Position numbers and translations under genes: made by a program. A stretch of 64,000 nucleotides of DNA from Rhodospirillaceae bacterium (GTDB lineage Bacteria > Pseudomonadota > Alphaproteobacteria > UBA8366 > Aestuariispiraceae), in the NCBI GenBank assembly GCA_002709955.1, contig PAQY01000012.1:145756-209755 (forward strand), in the 5' to 3' direction. The notes below the pieces were generated by a model, which searched no databases, had not been told where the DNA came from, and saw nothing but the letters and a program-made list of their open reading frames with translations. This document shows positions 47,340 to 57,175 of the stretch, piece after piece (within the stretch, counting starts at the first letter, position 1; each line of letters opens with the position of its first letter).

Positions 47340-47779
47340 GCGAAAAGGGCCTGGTTGAGATTTTCACCGATGGTGCCTGCAGTGGTAATCCTGGTCCAGG
47401 CGGTTGGGGCGCGGTTATTCGATGGGGGAAGCATGAAAAGGAAATCTGTGGCGGCGAACCGGATACAACGAACAACCGTATGGAATTAATGGCCGCGATT
47501 GCCGGGTTGGAAGCGTTGACGCGCCCCATGGCCGTGCGCCTGACCACAGACAGCACCTATGTCAAAGATGGCATTACCAAATGGATCCATGGCTGGAAAA
47601 AGAACGGCTGGAAGACGGCGGCGAAAAAACCTGTGAAGAATGCGGATCTGTGGCAGCGTCTGGATCTTGCCGTGGCCCGGCACAAGATTGAATGGGCCTG
47701 GGTCAAGGGCCATGCCGGACATCCAGAGAATGAACGGGCCGATGAATTAGCCCGTCAGGGCATTCCAGGGCGTGGTTAA
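47336..47779 (+). CDS. rnhA: Ribonuclease HI
   Basis: Cleaves the RNA strand of RNA:DNA hybrids. 147 residues. Catalytic carboxylates are D12 ([16 protein letters not shown]), E50 ([10 protein letters not shown]), D72 ([12 protein letters not shown]) and D136 (NERADELAR), each offset two from the E. coli numbering; the substrate-handle region [16 protein letters not shown] is present. Coupled to thrB by overlap and convergent with sufE, sharing 4 bp. Confidence 0.97.
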   Translation: MSEKGLVEIFTDGACSGNPGPGGWGAVIRWGKHEKEICGGEPDTTNNRMELMAAIAGLEALTRPMAVRLTTDSTYVKDGITKWIHGWKKNGWKTAAKKPVKNADLWQRLDLAVARHKIEWAWVKGHAGHPENERADELARQGIPGRG

Positions 47780-48195
47780 ACCCGTGTTTCTGCCTCAGCC
47801 TTGATACGTCCGACCATGGCGACAAAACCGTTGCGGCGGTTTGGCGACAGGTGACTTTCCAGACCCAGGCGGGTCAGGGCTTCTGTCGCGTCCAGTTCCG
47901 TGATTTCCTGCGGGGTGCGCCCGGAATACAGTTCCAGCAAGATCGCAATCAACCCTTTGACAATAAAGGCATCGCTGTCGGCACGAAAGGATAGGGTGCT
48001 TGGCTCTGTACTATCATCGACCTGGCTGGTCATCCAGACTTGCGACATACAACCCCGAACCTTGTTGTCCTCGATCTTCTCTTCTTCAGGCATTGGTGGC
48101 AGCTTTTTACCCAGATCGACGATATAGCGATAGCGCTCTTCCCAATCTTCGAAGAGTTCAAAATCCTCTACCAAATCATCAATGCTGCGCGCCAT
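47776..48195 (-). CDS. sufE: SufE-family sulfur acceptor
   Basis: Accepts persulfide sulfur from a cysteine desulfurase (SufS) for iron-sulfur cluster assembly. 139 residues with the active Cys C49 in VRGCMSQVW, the [17 protein letters not shown] helix, and a C-terminal [20 protein letters not shown] helix. No other suf genes are adjacent. Cytoplasmic. Confidence 0.95.
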   Translation of the reverse strand: MARSIDDLVEDFELFEDWEERYRYIVDLGKKLPPMPEEEKIEDNKVRGCMSQVWMTSQVDDSTEPSTLSFRADSDAFIVKGLIAILLELYSGRTPQEITELDATEALTRLGLESHLSPNRRNGFVAMVGRIKAEAETRV

Positions 48196-48259
48196 TTCGA
48201 CCTCTGTATTTATCTATGCCTTCCCGCGATATAGGCGGCCTGGGCTTCAGGGTAAAGGT

Positions 48260-48907
48260 CTAGCTATGATACAGGAATGGGCCACGGATATCGCCCAGCC
48301 AGGCCCAGGCCAATAGAACCATATGGTCGCCCGTCCAGATCGCATGCGGGGTATTGCCTGGAATCAGCAGGCATTTTCCTGGATCGCGCACTTTTGGCGG
48401 GGTTGGTCCGATCTGCATGGTCGCAGTTCCGGACAGGGGCAAATAAATCTCGTCCGCCGCATGGGCATGCAGCGGATAGAAGCAATGGGCATCAATCAAC
48501 AGCAGGCCGACGCGCAGCCGTGTCGTTGGAACCCGCGCGTCTTCCCCCACCAGGGTGCAAAAGGCGTGGCGATAGTGAAAGTCTGTCTTGCCATTGTTTA
48601 CAGCGGGGTTCCCCGGTGCGCGTTGCCATGACAGATAGGGCTTCATCGCGGCAATTGCGCCCCTCAGATAGGCGGTTTCCTGTGGGCCTTTCGCCAGGCA
48701 GGCGTCCAGTCGGGCGACAACGGGCTGGCTGGATGGGTTCCAACTGCGCCGCGCGGGCCCCAGGGCGTCCAGCTCTGACACAAGCGCGTTGCACAGACGC
48801 CGGCCATCGCGCCGCAGCGTTTCCATGAAGGTCGTCAGAAAAGCATCTTCGGGCCTTTTGTTAGAACTGCTCCATCCCGCAGAAAGAAGGGGTCTGTCCA
48901 GCGTCAC
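48260..48907 (-). CDS. DMSP lyase-family cupin (DddQ-like)
   Basis: A 215-residue cupin of the dimethylsulfoniopropionate lyase family, which splits DMSP into dimethyl sulfide and acrylate. The C-terminal cupin has YPLHAHAADEIY: Y144, H147, H149, E153, Y155, the same spacing as the catalytic/zinc residues reported for DddQ (Tyr120, His123, His125, Glu129, Tyr131), then H188 (PGNTPHAIW) and W203, corresponding to His163 and Trp178. I chose the GTG at 48907 because it overlaps the upstream stop (GTGA); a GTG at 48934 is possible. Coupled to the PhyH gene. Activity on DMSP itself is inferred from motif match; some family members are DddQ-like but inactive. Confidence 0.8.
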   Translation of the reverse strand: MTLDRPLLSAGWSSSNKRPEDAFLTTFMETLRRDGRRLCNALVSELDALGPARRSWNPSSQPVVARLDACLAKGPQETAYLRGAIAAMKPYLSWQRAPGNPAVNNGKTDFHYRHAFCTLVGEDARVPTTRLRVGLLLIDAHCFYPLHAHAADEIYLPLSGTATMQIGPTPPKVRDPGKCLLIPGNTPHAIWTGDHMVLLAWAWLGDIRGPFLYHS

Positions 48908-49716
48908 GCCGTGCGATCCGATGGACGGGGCCACAGCACGGGGAACCAGTCCTCCCGCAGGCGCTGGCCTGCCTGCATGTCATGCCCTGGATAGGGGGGA
49001 GAGGTCCGCCCCGGGCGCTCCACATATCGCGCATCATCCCCCACCCAGCGCATGGAAAACGCCCTGCGCCGATGCGGCCCCTGATTGGCAGGGGCACCAT
49101 GGACGGTGCGATAATCAAACAGGATGGCGTCGCCCGGCTGCATGGTCCAGGACATCAAGCTATAGCGATCCGGCTCTGCATCAGGGTTGGGGACGGGCAG
49201 GTAATCATTCGCATCAGGATAAAACCCACTGTCATCCAGCCAGCGCACCGGCAGCACCAGCTTATCCCAATGATGAGAGCCCTTGATGAATTGCGGGCAG
49301 CTATCCAGACCGACCGGATCAACCGGCACCCACATGCTGACGGTCTGGCGGCCTTCGACAAAATAATAGGGGCTGTCCTGATGCCATGGCGTCTTTTTTG
49401 ACGTGCCGGGCTCTTTGACCAGGACATGGTCATGAAAGAACTGCGCTGTCTGGCTTTGCATAATCTGTGCGGCGGCCTGACCAGCCGGGGAGTCCCGTAG
49501 GGTTTTTTCAAATGCGGGTATTCGGGGCCAGTTGCAGTAATCATCAAAAAACCGACCGGTATCGGTGGCGGTCGTGTTTTCCGCTGCATAGGGGCCTGGT
49601 TCTGCCATGTTCTGGTCAATGCCTTGCGCAATGATATCCACCCAGTCGCTCAAAAGACCGGGGATCATAACGGCACCGTCGGTGGCATAGGAGTCTATGT
49701 GGTGTTGCGTGATCAT
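48904..49716 (-). CDS. Phytanoyl-CoA dioxygenase (PhyH) family protein
   Basis: A 270-residue Fe(II)/2-oxoglutarate oxygenase. Iron ligands are H112 and D114 (TPWHQDSPYYFVEG) and the distal His H206 (FDYRTVHGAPANQG); the 2-oxoglutarate Arg follows in RRRAFSMRW. PGDAILFDYRTVHGA is typical of the family. Substrate unknown; relatives hydroxylate ectoine, halogenate, or act on phosphonates and quaternary amines. Translationally coupled to the DMSP-lyase-like cupin, suggesting a shared small-molecule substrate or osmolyte pathway. Confidence 0.88.
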   Translation of the reverse strand: MITQHHIDSYATDGAVMIPGLLSDWVDIIAQGIDQNMAEPGPYAAENTTATDTGRFFDDYCNWPRIPAFEKTLRDSPAGQAAAQIMQSQTAQFFHDHVLVKEPGTSKKTPWHQDSPYYFVEGRQTVSMWVPVDPVGLDSCPQFIKGSHHWDKLVLPVRWLDDSGFYPDANDYLPVPNPDAEPDRYSLMSWTMQPGDAILFDYRTVHGAPANQGPHRRRAFSMRWVGDDARYVERPGRTSPPYPGHDMQAGQRLREDWFPVLWPRPSDRTA

Positions 49717-49767
49717 GGGAAAATTTATCCTGTGGTGGTGGGGCTTATAAATCTAAAGCGCATGCGG

Positions 49768-52700
49768 TCAGTTTCCCCGCTGGCTTTGAGGGGTATCGGC
49801 ATTCGGGCCGGTTTCTTCTGTCGTTCCGGTCGCGCCAAAGACCTTGCGCAGGAAACCCGGCGCAATAACCGACAGGGGGTTCACAGCGACGTCCGGGTCA
49901 TCCATTGGCCCGGTCATTCGATAGGTCACCCCAAACAGGCCATCACCCAGCAACAGATTGATGCCCGGAATGGCCCCGATCGTATTGGAGAAAATGCCAG
50001 CCACGGCAATATCGCCGCCTATATTCAAGGTGTCTTCTGTGCGGTTGATCGCGCCCGTTGCGGTCACGCCCATGGCATTGCCCCGTGCGACACCATCCAG
50101 GATATCAAAGCTGTCAGGGGTCAGGCTGAAATCCACGGTCATTGTGTCAAAAGCCAGGCCTTCATTGTTCAAGGCCGCCAAAATGCCGGTTACAGAAATA
50201 ACCTCCAGGATTTTGGTCAGGCGCGGCGCATCCAACAATTTGAAGTTACGCATCTCTATACGTCCCAGCATGGGATCATCGGCGGTTTCGCGCAGGCCCG
50301 TAATTTTAAGCTTACCGCCTTCCAGTCGACCGGTAATGTCTGCAATGGCCAGGGCCAGGCCGGTATCGTCCGCAGATACATCCAGACTGTGTCCCCCATT
50401 GGGCGTTGGCAGATATTGGATATTCACGCTTTTGTCGGGTCCCAGGGATCCCAGAACATTCAGGCGGTCCACCTGTTCCCCTTGCAGGTCCAATCTAAAA
50501 TCGACGTCATCAACAGATCGATCCGCACTCAGGAATACCGATTCCACCCTACCCGATATCTGTATTTCAGGTTCCAGGACCGGCGGCGCGTCCGTGTCCG
50601 ATGCATTGGTTTCATCCAGATCAACAAATGGGGTGATATCCATGCTGGGCCCATTCAGGGTTACCTGATAGATCCCATTCACATCCTTCACAGTACCGGA
50701 AATATTGGTGGTGCCATAGCGCAGGGTTTCGATGGTCGCACTGGTGATGCGTTTGAAATCCGCATCGGCTTGCATTTGACCAACCAGCCGGTGATCCTGA
50801 CCGCCATCCAGAACAATGTTATCAATGCGATAGCCATTGGTTGGATCAATTCCGATCTTTAGCGCCAGGGAACTGGGCGTTCCCGCTTCTTTTCGCCAAT
50901 CAACCAGATCTGCCATCAGGGTGGATTGTGTCAGATCGGCTGCCAGATCGATTGTCTGATTTCTGGATTTAAACGTTGTATAGGTTGCTGACAGGCTGGC
51001 AGGGCCTTCCGCAATGCCAGCCAGGGGCAGGTTAAACCGACGCAATTCTGAAAGATCCGCGGTGGTGGTGATGGCCAATTGGGTTCGTTGATCCCCATCA
51101 TCTCCAAAATTTTCATTCCAGACAACGCGCGCAGGCGTGGTGTCGATGCGAACATCGCCTTCCAATACAAGCTTGCCCGGTCGCAGGCCAAGCGCGACGC
51201 TTTCTGCAGTAACAACCGCGTCCAATTCCGGGCGGGGCAGTGAAATGTTACGCAGCACTGCATCTGTTTCATACACGATATCATCTGCATCCAGGTCTGC
51301 CAGAAGCGGGAAACGAAACCGCACATCAGCCACGGCATTCCCGGTAATCCCTTCAGGATTAAGGCCGATCCTGGAAATATAGTTGCGGGGACTGGTGTCC
51401 AAAAGCTGCAAGGCAGTGGGCAGGGGGGTCGTGATCGTCAGGCCGATATCAATCGCCTCACTATCACCATCCAGGCCGGAAATCAGGATTTTTCCATCTG
51501 TCAGTTTCGCATCTTTCAGCGCCCCGGTAGTGATGTCGATATCAAAAGAGGTGTCGGTAAATTCAGCCAGCCCGGCCACACCGGTCGCCGGGGGCAGGGG
51601 GCGCAGGTAATGCACCTGCGCCTGATCAAATTCTATCCCACCGCTTAAGCTGTTGATCGTTACCTGTTGGGGATCCATATCGGGGATGGACAGGGATGCG
51701 GCTATTCCAGCCTGATGCACATCGGCTTCTGGAATGTTTTCCGTTACCCATTCGCGGGGATTTGGGGCCAGTGTTTCCGGCCAAAACGCGGGCAGTCGGT
51801 TCATCGGAAGGTCCAGAACCAGCCCATTCACGTCGATATCCATTCCGGTATCAGCCGGTCGCGCAGAACCGGTCAGGGAGATACTGGGTCCGATTATCTC
51901 TTGTTCTGGGTCGCTGAAATCCAGCGTCAGGTTTTCCAAAGTAACGGCTTTGTCATCGGGGGACAGGCGGGCCGCCAATCGCCCCCATAACAGGGTCGGA
52001 ACGGTTTCCATAACACCCGGTATGCCCGGCAGTTGCCCAGACCCGAAATTGATATCAACGCGCCCGGATATGGGCTGCATCTGGGGGTCCAGTGCGAAAT
52101 CAGCACTGCCATCGACGCGCACGGTCACCCCATCCAGCAATCCCAGTTTCGGGGCGGTTTGAGAGATTGTATCCGCATCCAGGCCTGTAAAAAGGATAGA
52201 GCCCGTTAAGCCACCGGTATCCAGGGATTTCTGTGCCGCCAGGGAGATATCGCCAATCTGCGATGTCAGTTCCGCCGTGATATCACTGGGCAGTCCTTGG
52301 TCGTTCAATTGCGCTGTGGCCGTACCCGAAATTGGGACGCGCGGCATGAAGGCAACGACATTTTCCACATCATACAATCCGCCCAGCCAGACGGCGGCAT
52401 CGAAAGCCTGAAATGTTGCCGTCAGGGTTGCGGCGGGCAGTGCACCGGTTGGGGTGGCGTTCAGTTCAATCGAACCGGCCGCGCTGTCCAGTTTGGCACT
52501 TGCGTGCTCCGCCTGGCCCTGAAAATTGAAATCAGCACCGATCTGGCCGCTGATGGTCATATCTGGCAGATAGAATACCAGATCCGGCAAATAGCGGATT
52601 GGCAGATTGGTATCTAAAGGGCCGAAATTCAGTTTTGCTTCAATCCGTTCCGTATTCCGGAAAACGGAGACCGATCCAGAAATATTGGTGTTTTCGGTTG

Positions 52701-53403
52701 GTGTTTCCAACGTGCCATACAGTGTTGCCAGTAGCCCGGCCGGGGAGCGTACAACGCCAAGATTGGCATTGTGTAGAATCAGGGATTGAGCAATGGCATG
52801 GTCCCGAATCTCGATCTCAGCATCGATAATGCTGAAGGATTTCAAGCCACCGAAGAATGTCTGGGATTGGGGTTGCGCGGTCAGGGCTTTTAAAATCGGT
52901 TCTGGGATCAGGGCGGTGCTGGTCTGTTGTGGAAGGGCGATTTGCGTACCGGCGATGGGTTCTTCGTCCAGGCCATCGCTTTCCAATCCATCCATAGACA
53001 GGACCAATTGCCCGTCTGGCTGTCTGTCCAATGTCAGGGACGGGCGCATCAATTCCAGTTTTCTGACGCGGACGTCACCAGACAACAAGGCGGAAAAGGA
53101 TACACCGACAGAGACTTCGGGCAGAACTGCCAGTGGGGCCTTGTCGCCCTCTACCACCGTCACATTTGTTGCGATAACGTCGACGGCCCGGTCCCATCCA
53201 CCCCATTTTATCTGCGTATTCTCGACCTTGACCCTGTAGGGCGAACCTTCGACATTAAGCGCATCTTCAATAATGGGTGTCAGCGCGGATATTGAGAGAG
53301 GCCCCCGCGATAGGATATAGACCCCTGCGGCACTTAAAAGGACCGTGCCCAGGAGAAGGCCGATTGTGGCCTCTAAAACAATACGCTTTGCTCGCTTATT
53401 CAT
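49768..53403 (-). CDS. AsmA-like / DUF3971 envelope protein (YhdP-type)
   Basis: A 1211-residue protein anchored by one N-terminal transmembrane helix (about residues 9-32, TIGLLLGTVLLSAAGVYIL), the rest periplasmic. The long, repetitive beta-rich body fits the bridge-like AsmA/TamB/YhdP superfamily thought to carry phospholipids between membranes, with DUF3971-like sequence in the first two thirds and an AsmA-like C-terminal region (LRETADDPMLGRIEMRNFKLLDAPRLTKIL...). AAGGA precedes the ATG at 53403. Divergent from glnE across about 105 bp. Confidence 0.85.
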   Translation of the reverse strand: MNKRAKRIVLEATIGLLLGTVLLSAAGVYILSRGPLSISALTPIIEDALNVEGSPYRVKVENTQIKWGGWDRAVDVIATNVTVVEGDKAPLAVLPEVSVGVSFSALLSGDVRVRKLELMRPSLTLDRQPDGQLVLSMDGLESDGLDEEPIAGTQIALPQQTSTALIPEPILKALTAQPQSQTFFGGLKSFSIIDAEIEIRDHAIAQSLILHNANLGVVRSPAGLLATLYGTLETPTENTNISGSVSVFRNTERIEAKLNFGPLDTNLPIRYLPDLVFYLPDMTISGQIGADFNFQGQAEHASAKLDSAAGSIELNATPTGALPAATLTATFQAFDAAVWLGGLYDVENVVAFMPRVPISGTATAQLNDQGLPSDITAELTSQIGDISLAAQKSLDTGGLTGSILFTGLDADTISQTAPKLGLLDGVTVRVDGSADFALDPQMQPISGRVDINFGSGQLPGIPGVMETVPTLLWGRLAARLSPDDKAVTLENLTLDFSDPEQEIIGPSISLTGSARPADTGMDIDVNGLVLDLPMNRLPAFWPETLAPNPREWVTENIPEADVHQAGIAASLSIPDMDPQQVTINSLSGGIEFDQAQVHYLRPLPPATGVAGLAEFTDTSFDIDITTGALKDAKLTDGKILISGLDGDSEAIDIGLTITTPLPTALQLLDTSPRNYISRIGLNPEGITGNAVADVRFRFPLLADLDADDIVYETDAVLRNISLPRPELDAVVTAESVALGLRPGKLVLEGDVRIDTTPARVVWNENFGDDGDQRTQLAITTTADLSELRRFNLPLAGIAEGPASLSATYTTFKSRNQTIDLAADLTQSTLMADLVDWRKEAGTPSSLALKIGIDPTNGYRIDNIVLDGGQDHRLVGQMQADADFKRITSATIETLRYGTTNISGTVKDVNGIYQVTLNGPSMDITPFVDLDETNASDTDAPPVLEPEIQISGRVESVFLSADRSVDDVDFRLDLQGEQVDRLNVLGSLGPDKSVNIQYLPTPNGGHSLDVSADDTGLALAIADITGRLEGGKLKITGLRETADDPMLGRIEMRNFKLLDAPRLTKILEVISVTGILAALNNEGLAFDTMTVDFSLTPDSFDILDGVARGNAMGVTATGAINRTEDTLNIGGDIAVAGIFSNTIGAIPGINLLLGDGLFGVTYRMTGPMDDPDVAVNPLSVIAPGFLRKVFGATGTTEETGPNADTPQSQRGN

Positions 53404-53508
53404 AGCGTCCTTGGTTCAGGAATACCGCGACTGCCATAGGGGAAGTCGAAGGGTCATAATAATCGGTTCGCACGGCATTTAAACGCCGCTTTAAGGAATA
53501 GTTTGAAA

Positions 53509-56472
53509 ATGGGGATTGTATCCTTTCTTGACCACATAATTCCGGATGATTTACCGATTCCGGAAGGCGCACGGCCCGCTGATAAGCCTGTCCTGGCGCA
53601 AGACCACCCCGATCATGCGCTTGTAGAAGATTTTTATGCCGATCCCCGGGGACGTCATTTTCTGAATTTCATCTCAGCCCACAGCGATTTCCTAAGCGCG
53701 CTTATTCGGCGGGATGCGGATGTATTTGCAGACATCTTACGGCGCGGGCCGGATGAGGCTGTCGCCCGTCGCCTGGCCGCCTTGCCGGAACTGGATCAAA
53801 CGGCGACCAATGACAAAACCCTGATGGTGGAATTGCGCCGGGCAAAGCGGGCTGTGGCCCTGGGCGTTGCAATTGCGGATTTATTGGGATTGTGGTCCTT
53901 GGAAAAAGTGACAGGCACGCTGGCGGACCTTGCCGACAGCGCCCTGGAACGCGCCAGCCGATTTGCGCTTCGCACCTGGCGGGGGGGTGAGGACAGCGAC
54001 GCCAGCGACGGTATCAACGGGTTCGTCATTCTGGGGATGGGCAAACTGGGCTCGCGTGAGCTGAATTACTCCTCCGATATTGACCTGATCGTTTTGTATG
54101 ATCCCCAGCGCATGGCCGCTGATGACCTGGATCAGTTGCGGCAGGATTTAGTACGGGTCACCCGTCAGATCATCCGCCTGATGGAGGAACGCACGGGCGA
54201 AGGATATGTGTTCCGCACAGACTTAAGATTGCGCCCGGATCCCAGTGTCACCCCTTTGGCGATGTCGGTTCTTGCGGCGGAAACCTATTATGAAAGTGTG
54301 GGCCAGAACTGGGAGCGCGCGGCGATGATCAAGGCGCGGCCTGTTGCCGGGGATCTGGCATTGGGGGAGGAATTCCTGACCCATATCCGGCCCTTCATCT
54401 GGCGAAAATTTCTGGATTTTGCGGCCATCCAGGACATTCATTCCATCAAGCGCCAGATCAATGCCTATCGTGGCGGTGCAGAAATTGCCGTTGATGGTCA
54501 CAATATCAAAATCGGTCGTGGCGGCATTCGAGAGATCGAATTCTTCGTTCAGACACAACAATTGATCTGGGGCGGGCGTCAGGTCGAATTGCGGGAGAAG
54601 CCGACCTGTCTGATGCTGGATCGGCTGGCAGAATTCGGCCATGTCCTGCCGGAAACCGCTGTAGAGATGAAACAGGCCTATTACTATCTGCGCCGCCTGG
54701 AACATCGGTTACAGATGGTGAATGACCAGCAGACCCAGACCATGCCAAAGGCACCGGAAGGCATGGCGGCAATCGCCCAATTCATGGGCCAGGCCGATCT
54801 GGATGCTTTCCGTGCGACATTGCGGGAAACGTTGACCACGGTTGCCGGTCACTATGCGCGACTGTTTGAGGAATCGCCGGATCTGGGGGGGGATGGCTCC
54901 CTGGTCTTTACCGGCAGCGAGGATGATCCAGATACATTGGAAACCTTATCGCGGATGGGTTTCGAAAATCCATCCCATGTCGCAGAGCGAATCCGGGTGT
55001 GGCATCGCGGGCGCTATCGTGCGACCCGCAGCGAACGCAGCCGCCAGATCCTGACGGAATTGATGCCCCGCATTTTGAAGGCTTTTGGCGATACGGCCAG
55101 CCCGGACGAAGCGCTACAGCGCTTTGATAATTTTCTCTCCGGCCTGCCATCGGGCGTTCAGCTTTTCTCTCTGTTCCAGGCGCATCCTGCCTTGCTGAAT
55201 CTGGTTTCTGAGATTCTGGGGGAAGCGCCGCGTCTGGCCGACTGGTTGTCGCGCAAACCAATCCTTTTGGATTCTGTATTGGGCGAGGACTTTTTTGAAC
55301 CCATCGTGTCGGATGCGCCCTTTGCCATGTCTGATGATGATGATTTATCGGCCGCATTGGCGCTGTGTCGCGATTTTCAGGACATACTGGACGCGGTGCG
55401 GCGATGGGCCAATGATCAAAAATTCCGGATCGGTGTTCAGTTGTTACGCGGCGTTGCGGACGGGGATCGCATTGGCCCCGCCTATAGCGCCATTGCCCTG
55501 CGCGCGCTGCATGCGATCCTGCCCGCCGCATCGGAAGAGTTTGCAGAACAGCATGGCGATATGGACGGTATGGGGATGGCTGTCGTCGCCTTTGGCAAAT
55601 TGGGCGGCGGTGAATTGCTGCCCATGTCCGATTTGGACCTCGTTTTTGTCTATGATTTTGCAGAGGACGTGACCCAGTCCGATGGCCCAAAACCGCTGGG
55701 ACCACAGGTCTATTATCTGCGTCTGTGCCAACGCCTTGTAACCGCGATCACGACAGAAACGGGTGAAGGGGCCTTGTATGAAGTGGATACACGGTTGCGC
55801 CCATCGGGCAAGGCCGGGGCCCTGGCGACGCAACTGGCGGGCTTTGCCAAATATTATAAATTGCCAGAGGGGGAGGCCTGGACATGGGAACATATGGCCC
55901 TGACGCGGGCGCGACCAGTCTATGGCAGTGCGGCATTACAGGCGCGCCTGACAGAGGTTATCCGCACCGCCCTGGTCCAGCCGCGTGATATAAAGAAGTT
56001 GCTGGTGGATGTGGATACCATGCGCAATCGAATCGCGCGGGAATTTGCTGCGAAATCAGAATGGGATGTGAAATATCGCCCCGGTGGTCTGGTCGATGTC
56101 GAGTTCACGGTCCAGGCGCTGCAACTTGCCTATGCAGCGGAAAATCCATCCATTCTGTCCACCAATACGGCAGATGCGCTGGAGCGATTGCAGGCGGCGG
56201 GATATCTGACCGAACCGGCCTTCACGGCCTTGCGGGAAGGATTGCGTCTGTGGCGACAGGTTCAGGCGGCAATCCGGTTGACGGCACCAGGCGGTGGATT
56301 TGACGCATCCAGTGCGCTGGAGGGGCAAAAAAGGGCGCTGGCCCGGGCCGCAGGTGTTGATACTTTTGAAGACCTGGCGCCGCGCATGGAAATTGTCGCA
56401 CAGGCCGTGCGGGGCCAGTATGAGGCATTGATTGCCACCCCCGCTGCGCGCTACCGTAAGGACCTGACCTGA
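53509..56472 (+). CDS. glnE: Bifunctional glutamine synthetase adenylyltransferase/removase
   Basis: Adds and removes AMP on glutamine synthetase under PII control. About 987 residues with the two nucleotidyltransferase domains: GMGKLGSRELNYSSDIDLIVLYD (about 176) and AFGKLGGGELLPMSDLDLVFVYD (about 694), each with G-[GS]-x9-DxD. A GlnE regulatory segment and the ATP/substrate region NIKIGRGGIREIEFFVQ lie between. AAGGAA stands before either TTG 53503 or ATG 53509; I prefer the ATG. Confidence 0.95.
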   Translation: MGIVSFLDHIIPDDLPIPEGARPADKPVLAQDHPDHALVEDFYADPRGRHFLNFISAHSDFLSALIRRDADVFADILRRGPDEAVARRLAALPELDQTATNDKTLMVELRRAKRAVALGVAIADLLGLWSLEKVTGTLADLADSALERASRFALRTWRGGEDSDASDGINGFVILGMGKLGSRELNYSSDIDLIVLYDPQRMAADDLDQLRQDLVRVTRQIIRLMEERTGEGYVFRTDLRLRPDPSVTPLAMSVLAAETYYESVGQNWERAAMIKARPVAGDLALGEEFLTHIRPFIWRKFLDFAAIQDIHSIKRQINAYRGGAEIAVDGHNIKIGRGGIREIEFFVQTQQLIWGGRQVELREKPTCLMLDRLAEFGHVLPETAVEMKQAYYYLRRLEHRLQMVNDQQTQTMPKAPEGMAAIAQFMGQADLDAFRATLRETLTTVAGHYARLFEESPDLGGDGSLVFTGSEDDPDTLETLSRMGFENPSHVAERIRVWHRGRYRATRSERSRQILTELMPRILKAFGDTASPDEALQRFDNFLSGLPSGVQLFSLFQAHPALLNLVSEILGEAPRLADWLSRKPILLDSVLGEDFFEPIVSDAPFAMSDDDDLSAALALCRDFQDILDAVRRWANDQKFRIGVQLLRGVADGDRIGPAYSAIALRALHAILPAASEEFAEQHGDMDGMGMAVVAFGKLGGGELLPMSDLDLVFVYDFAEDVTQSDGPKPLGPQVYYLRLCQRLVTAITTETGEGALYEVDTRLRPSGKAGALATQLAGFAKYYKLPEGEAWTWEHMALTRARPVYGSAALQARLTEVIRTALVQPRDIKKLLVDVDTMRNRIAREFAAKSEWDVKYRPGGLVDVEFTVQALQLAYAAENPSILSTNTADALERLQAAGYLTEPAFTALREGLRLWRQVQAAIRLTAPGGGFDASSALEGQKRALARAAGVDTFEDLAPRMEIVAQAVRGQYEALIATPAARYRKDLT

Positions 56473-56506
56473 TCACTGTCTTATCTTTCCAAAGGAACCG
56501 TCGATC

Positions 56507-57169
56507 ATGCTGACCATTTGGGGACGCAAGAATTCAAGCAATGTCATGCCGGTTTTATGGACGGCGGATGAATTGGGCCTGGCCTATGATCATAAAATGG
56601 TCGGGGGGTCATTTGGCGGCATTGATACCGACGCCTTCCGGGCGATGAATCCGAATATGCGCGTACCGGTGCTGCAGGACGGGGATTTCGTATTGTATGA
56701 ATCGAACGCCATCGTCCGCCACCTTGCGCGCGCTCATGGTCACGGCAGTCTGATGCCTGACAGTTTGCACGACCAGGCACATGCGGATCAATGGCTGGAT
56801 TGGCACAAAACCACCCTGACCGGGCCCATGATTGATTTGTTCTGGCGCACGGTGCGGTGCCAGCCAGATCAGCGAAACCCGGATCTGATCGCCCAGGCAA
56901 AGGGGGCGACGGAAAAGGCGCTGTCCCTTCTGGACGCGCATTTGGCCTGTCGCGATTTTATGGTCATGGACCGGTTGACCATCGCAGATATTCCCTTGGG
57001 GACGCTGATTTACCGCTATTACAACATTCAGGTGGATCATCAGGATTTCAAGAATATCAAGGCATGGTACGCCCGCTTGCAGGACCGCCCAGCCTATCGA
57101 AGAAATGTCATGATTCCGTTCGGAACGACCCTTGCCGAATGGGATGAACTCGAACGGTCTTTGGTGTAA
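56507..57169 (+). CDS. Glutathione S-transferase family protein
   Basis: A 220-residue cytosolic GST. The N-terminal thioredoxin-like domain has the cis-Pro motif MRVPVLQDGDFVLYESNAIVRHLAR (about 50-75), with Ser/Asn (RKNSSNV) at the catalytic position, as in theta/beta-like classes. The C-terminal helical domain has RLTIADIPLGTLIYRYY. ATG 56507, 34 bp after glnE. The oxidoreductase gene follows 6 bp after the stop, so they are probably cotranscribed. Confidence 0.9.
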   Translation: MLTIWGRKNSSNVMPVLWTADELGLAYDHKMVGGSFGGIDTDAFRAMNPNMRVPVLQDGDFVLYESNAIVRHLARAHGHGSLMPDSLHDQAHADQWLDWHKTTLTGPMIDLFWRTVRCQPDQRNPDLIAQAKGATEKALSLLDAHLACRDFMVMDRLTIADIPLGTLIYRYYNIQVDHQDFKNIKAWYARLQDRPAYRRNVMIPFGTTLAEWDELERSLV

Positions 57170-57175
57170 TCAAAC

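Noticed and set aside
49624-50862. 412-codon plus-strand frame opposite the PhyH and AsmA-like genes
   Set aside because: Spans the junction of two sound minus-strand genes and has no recognisable domain.
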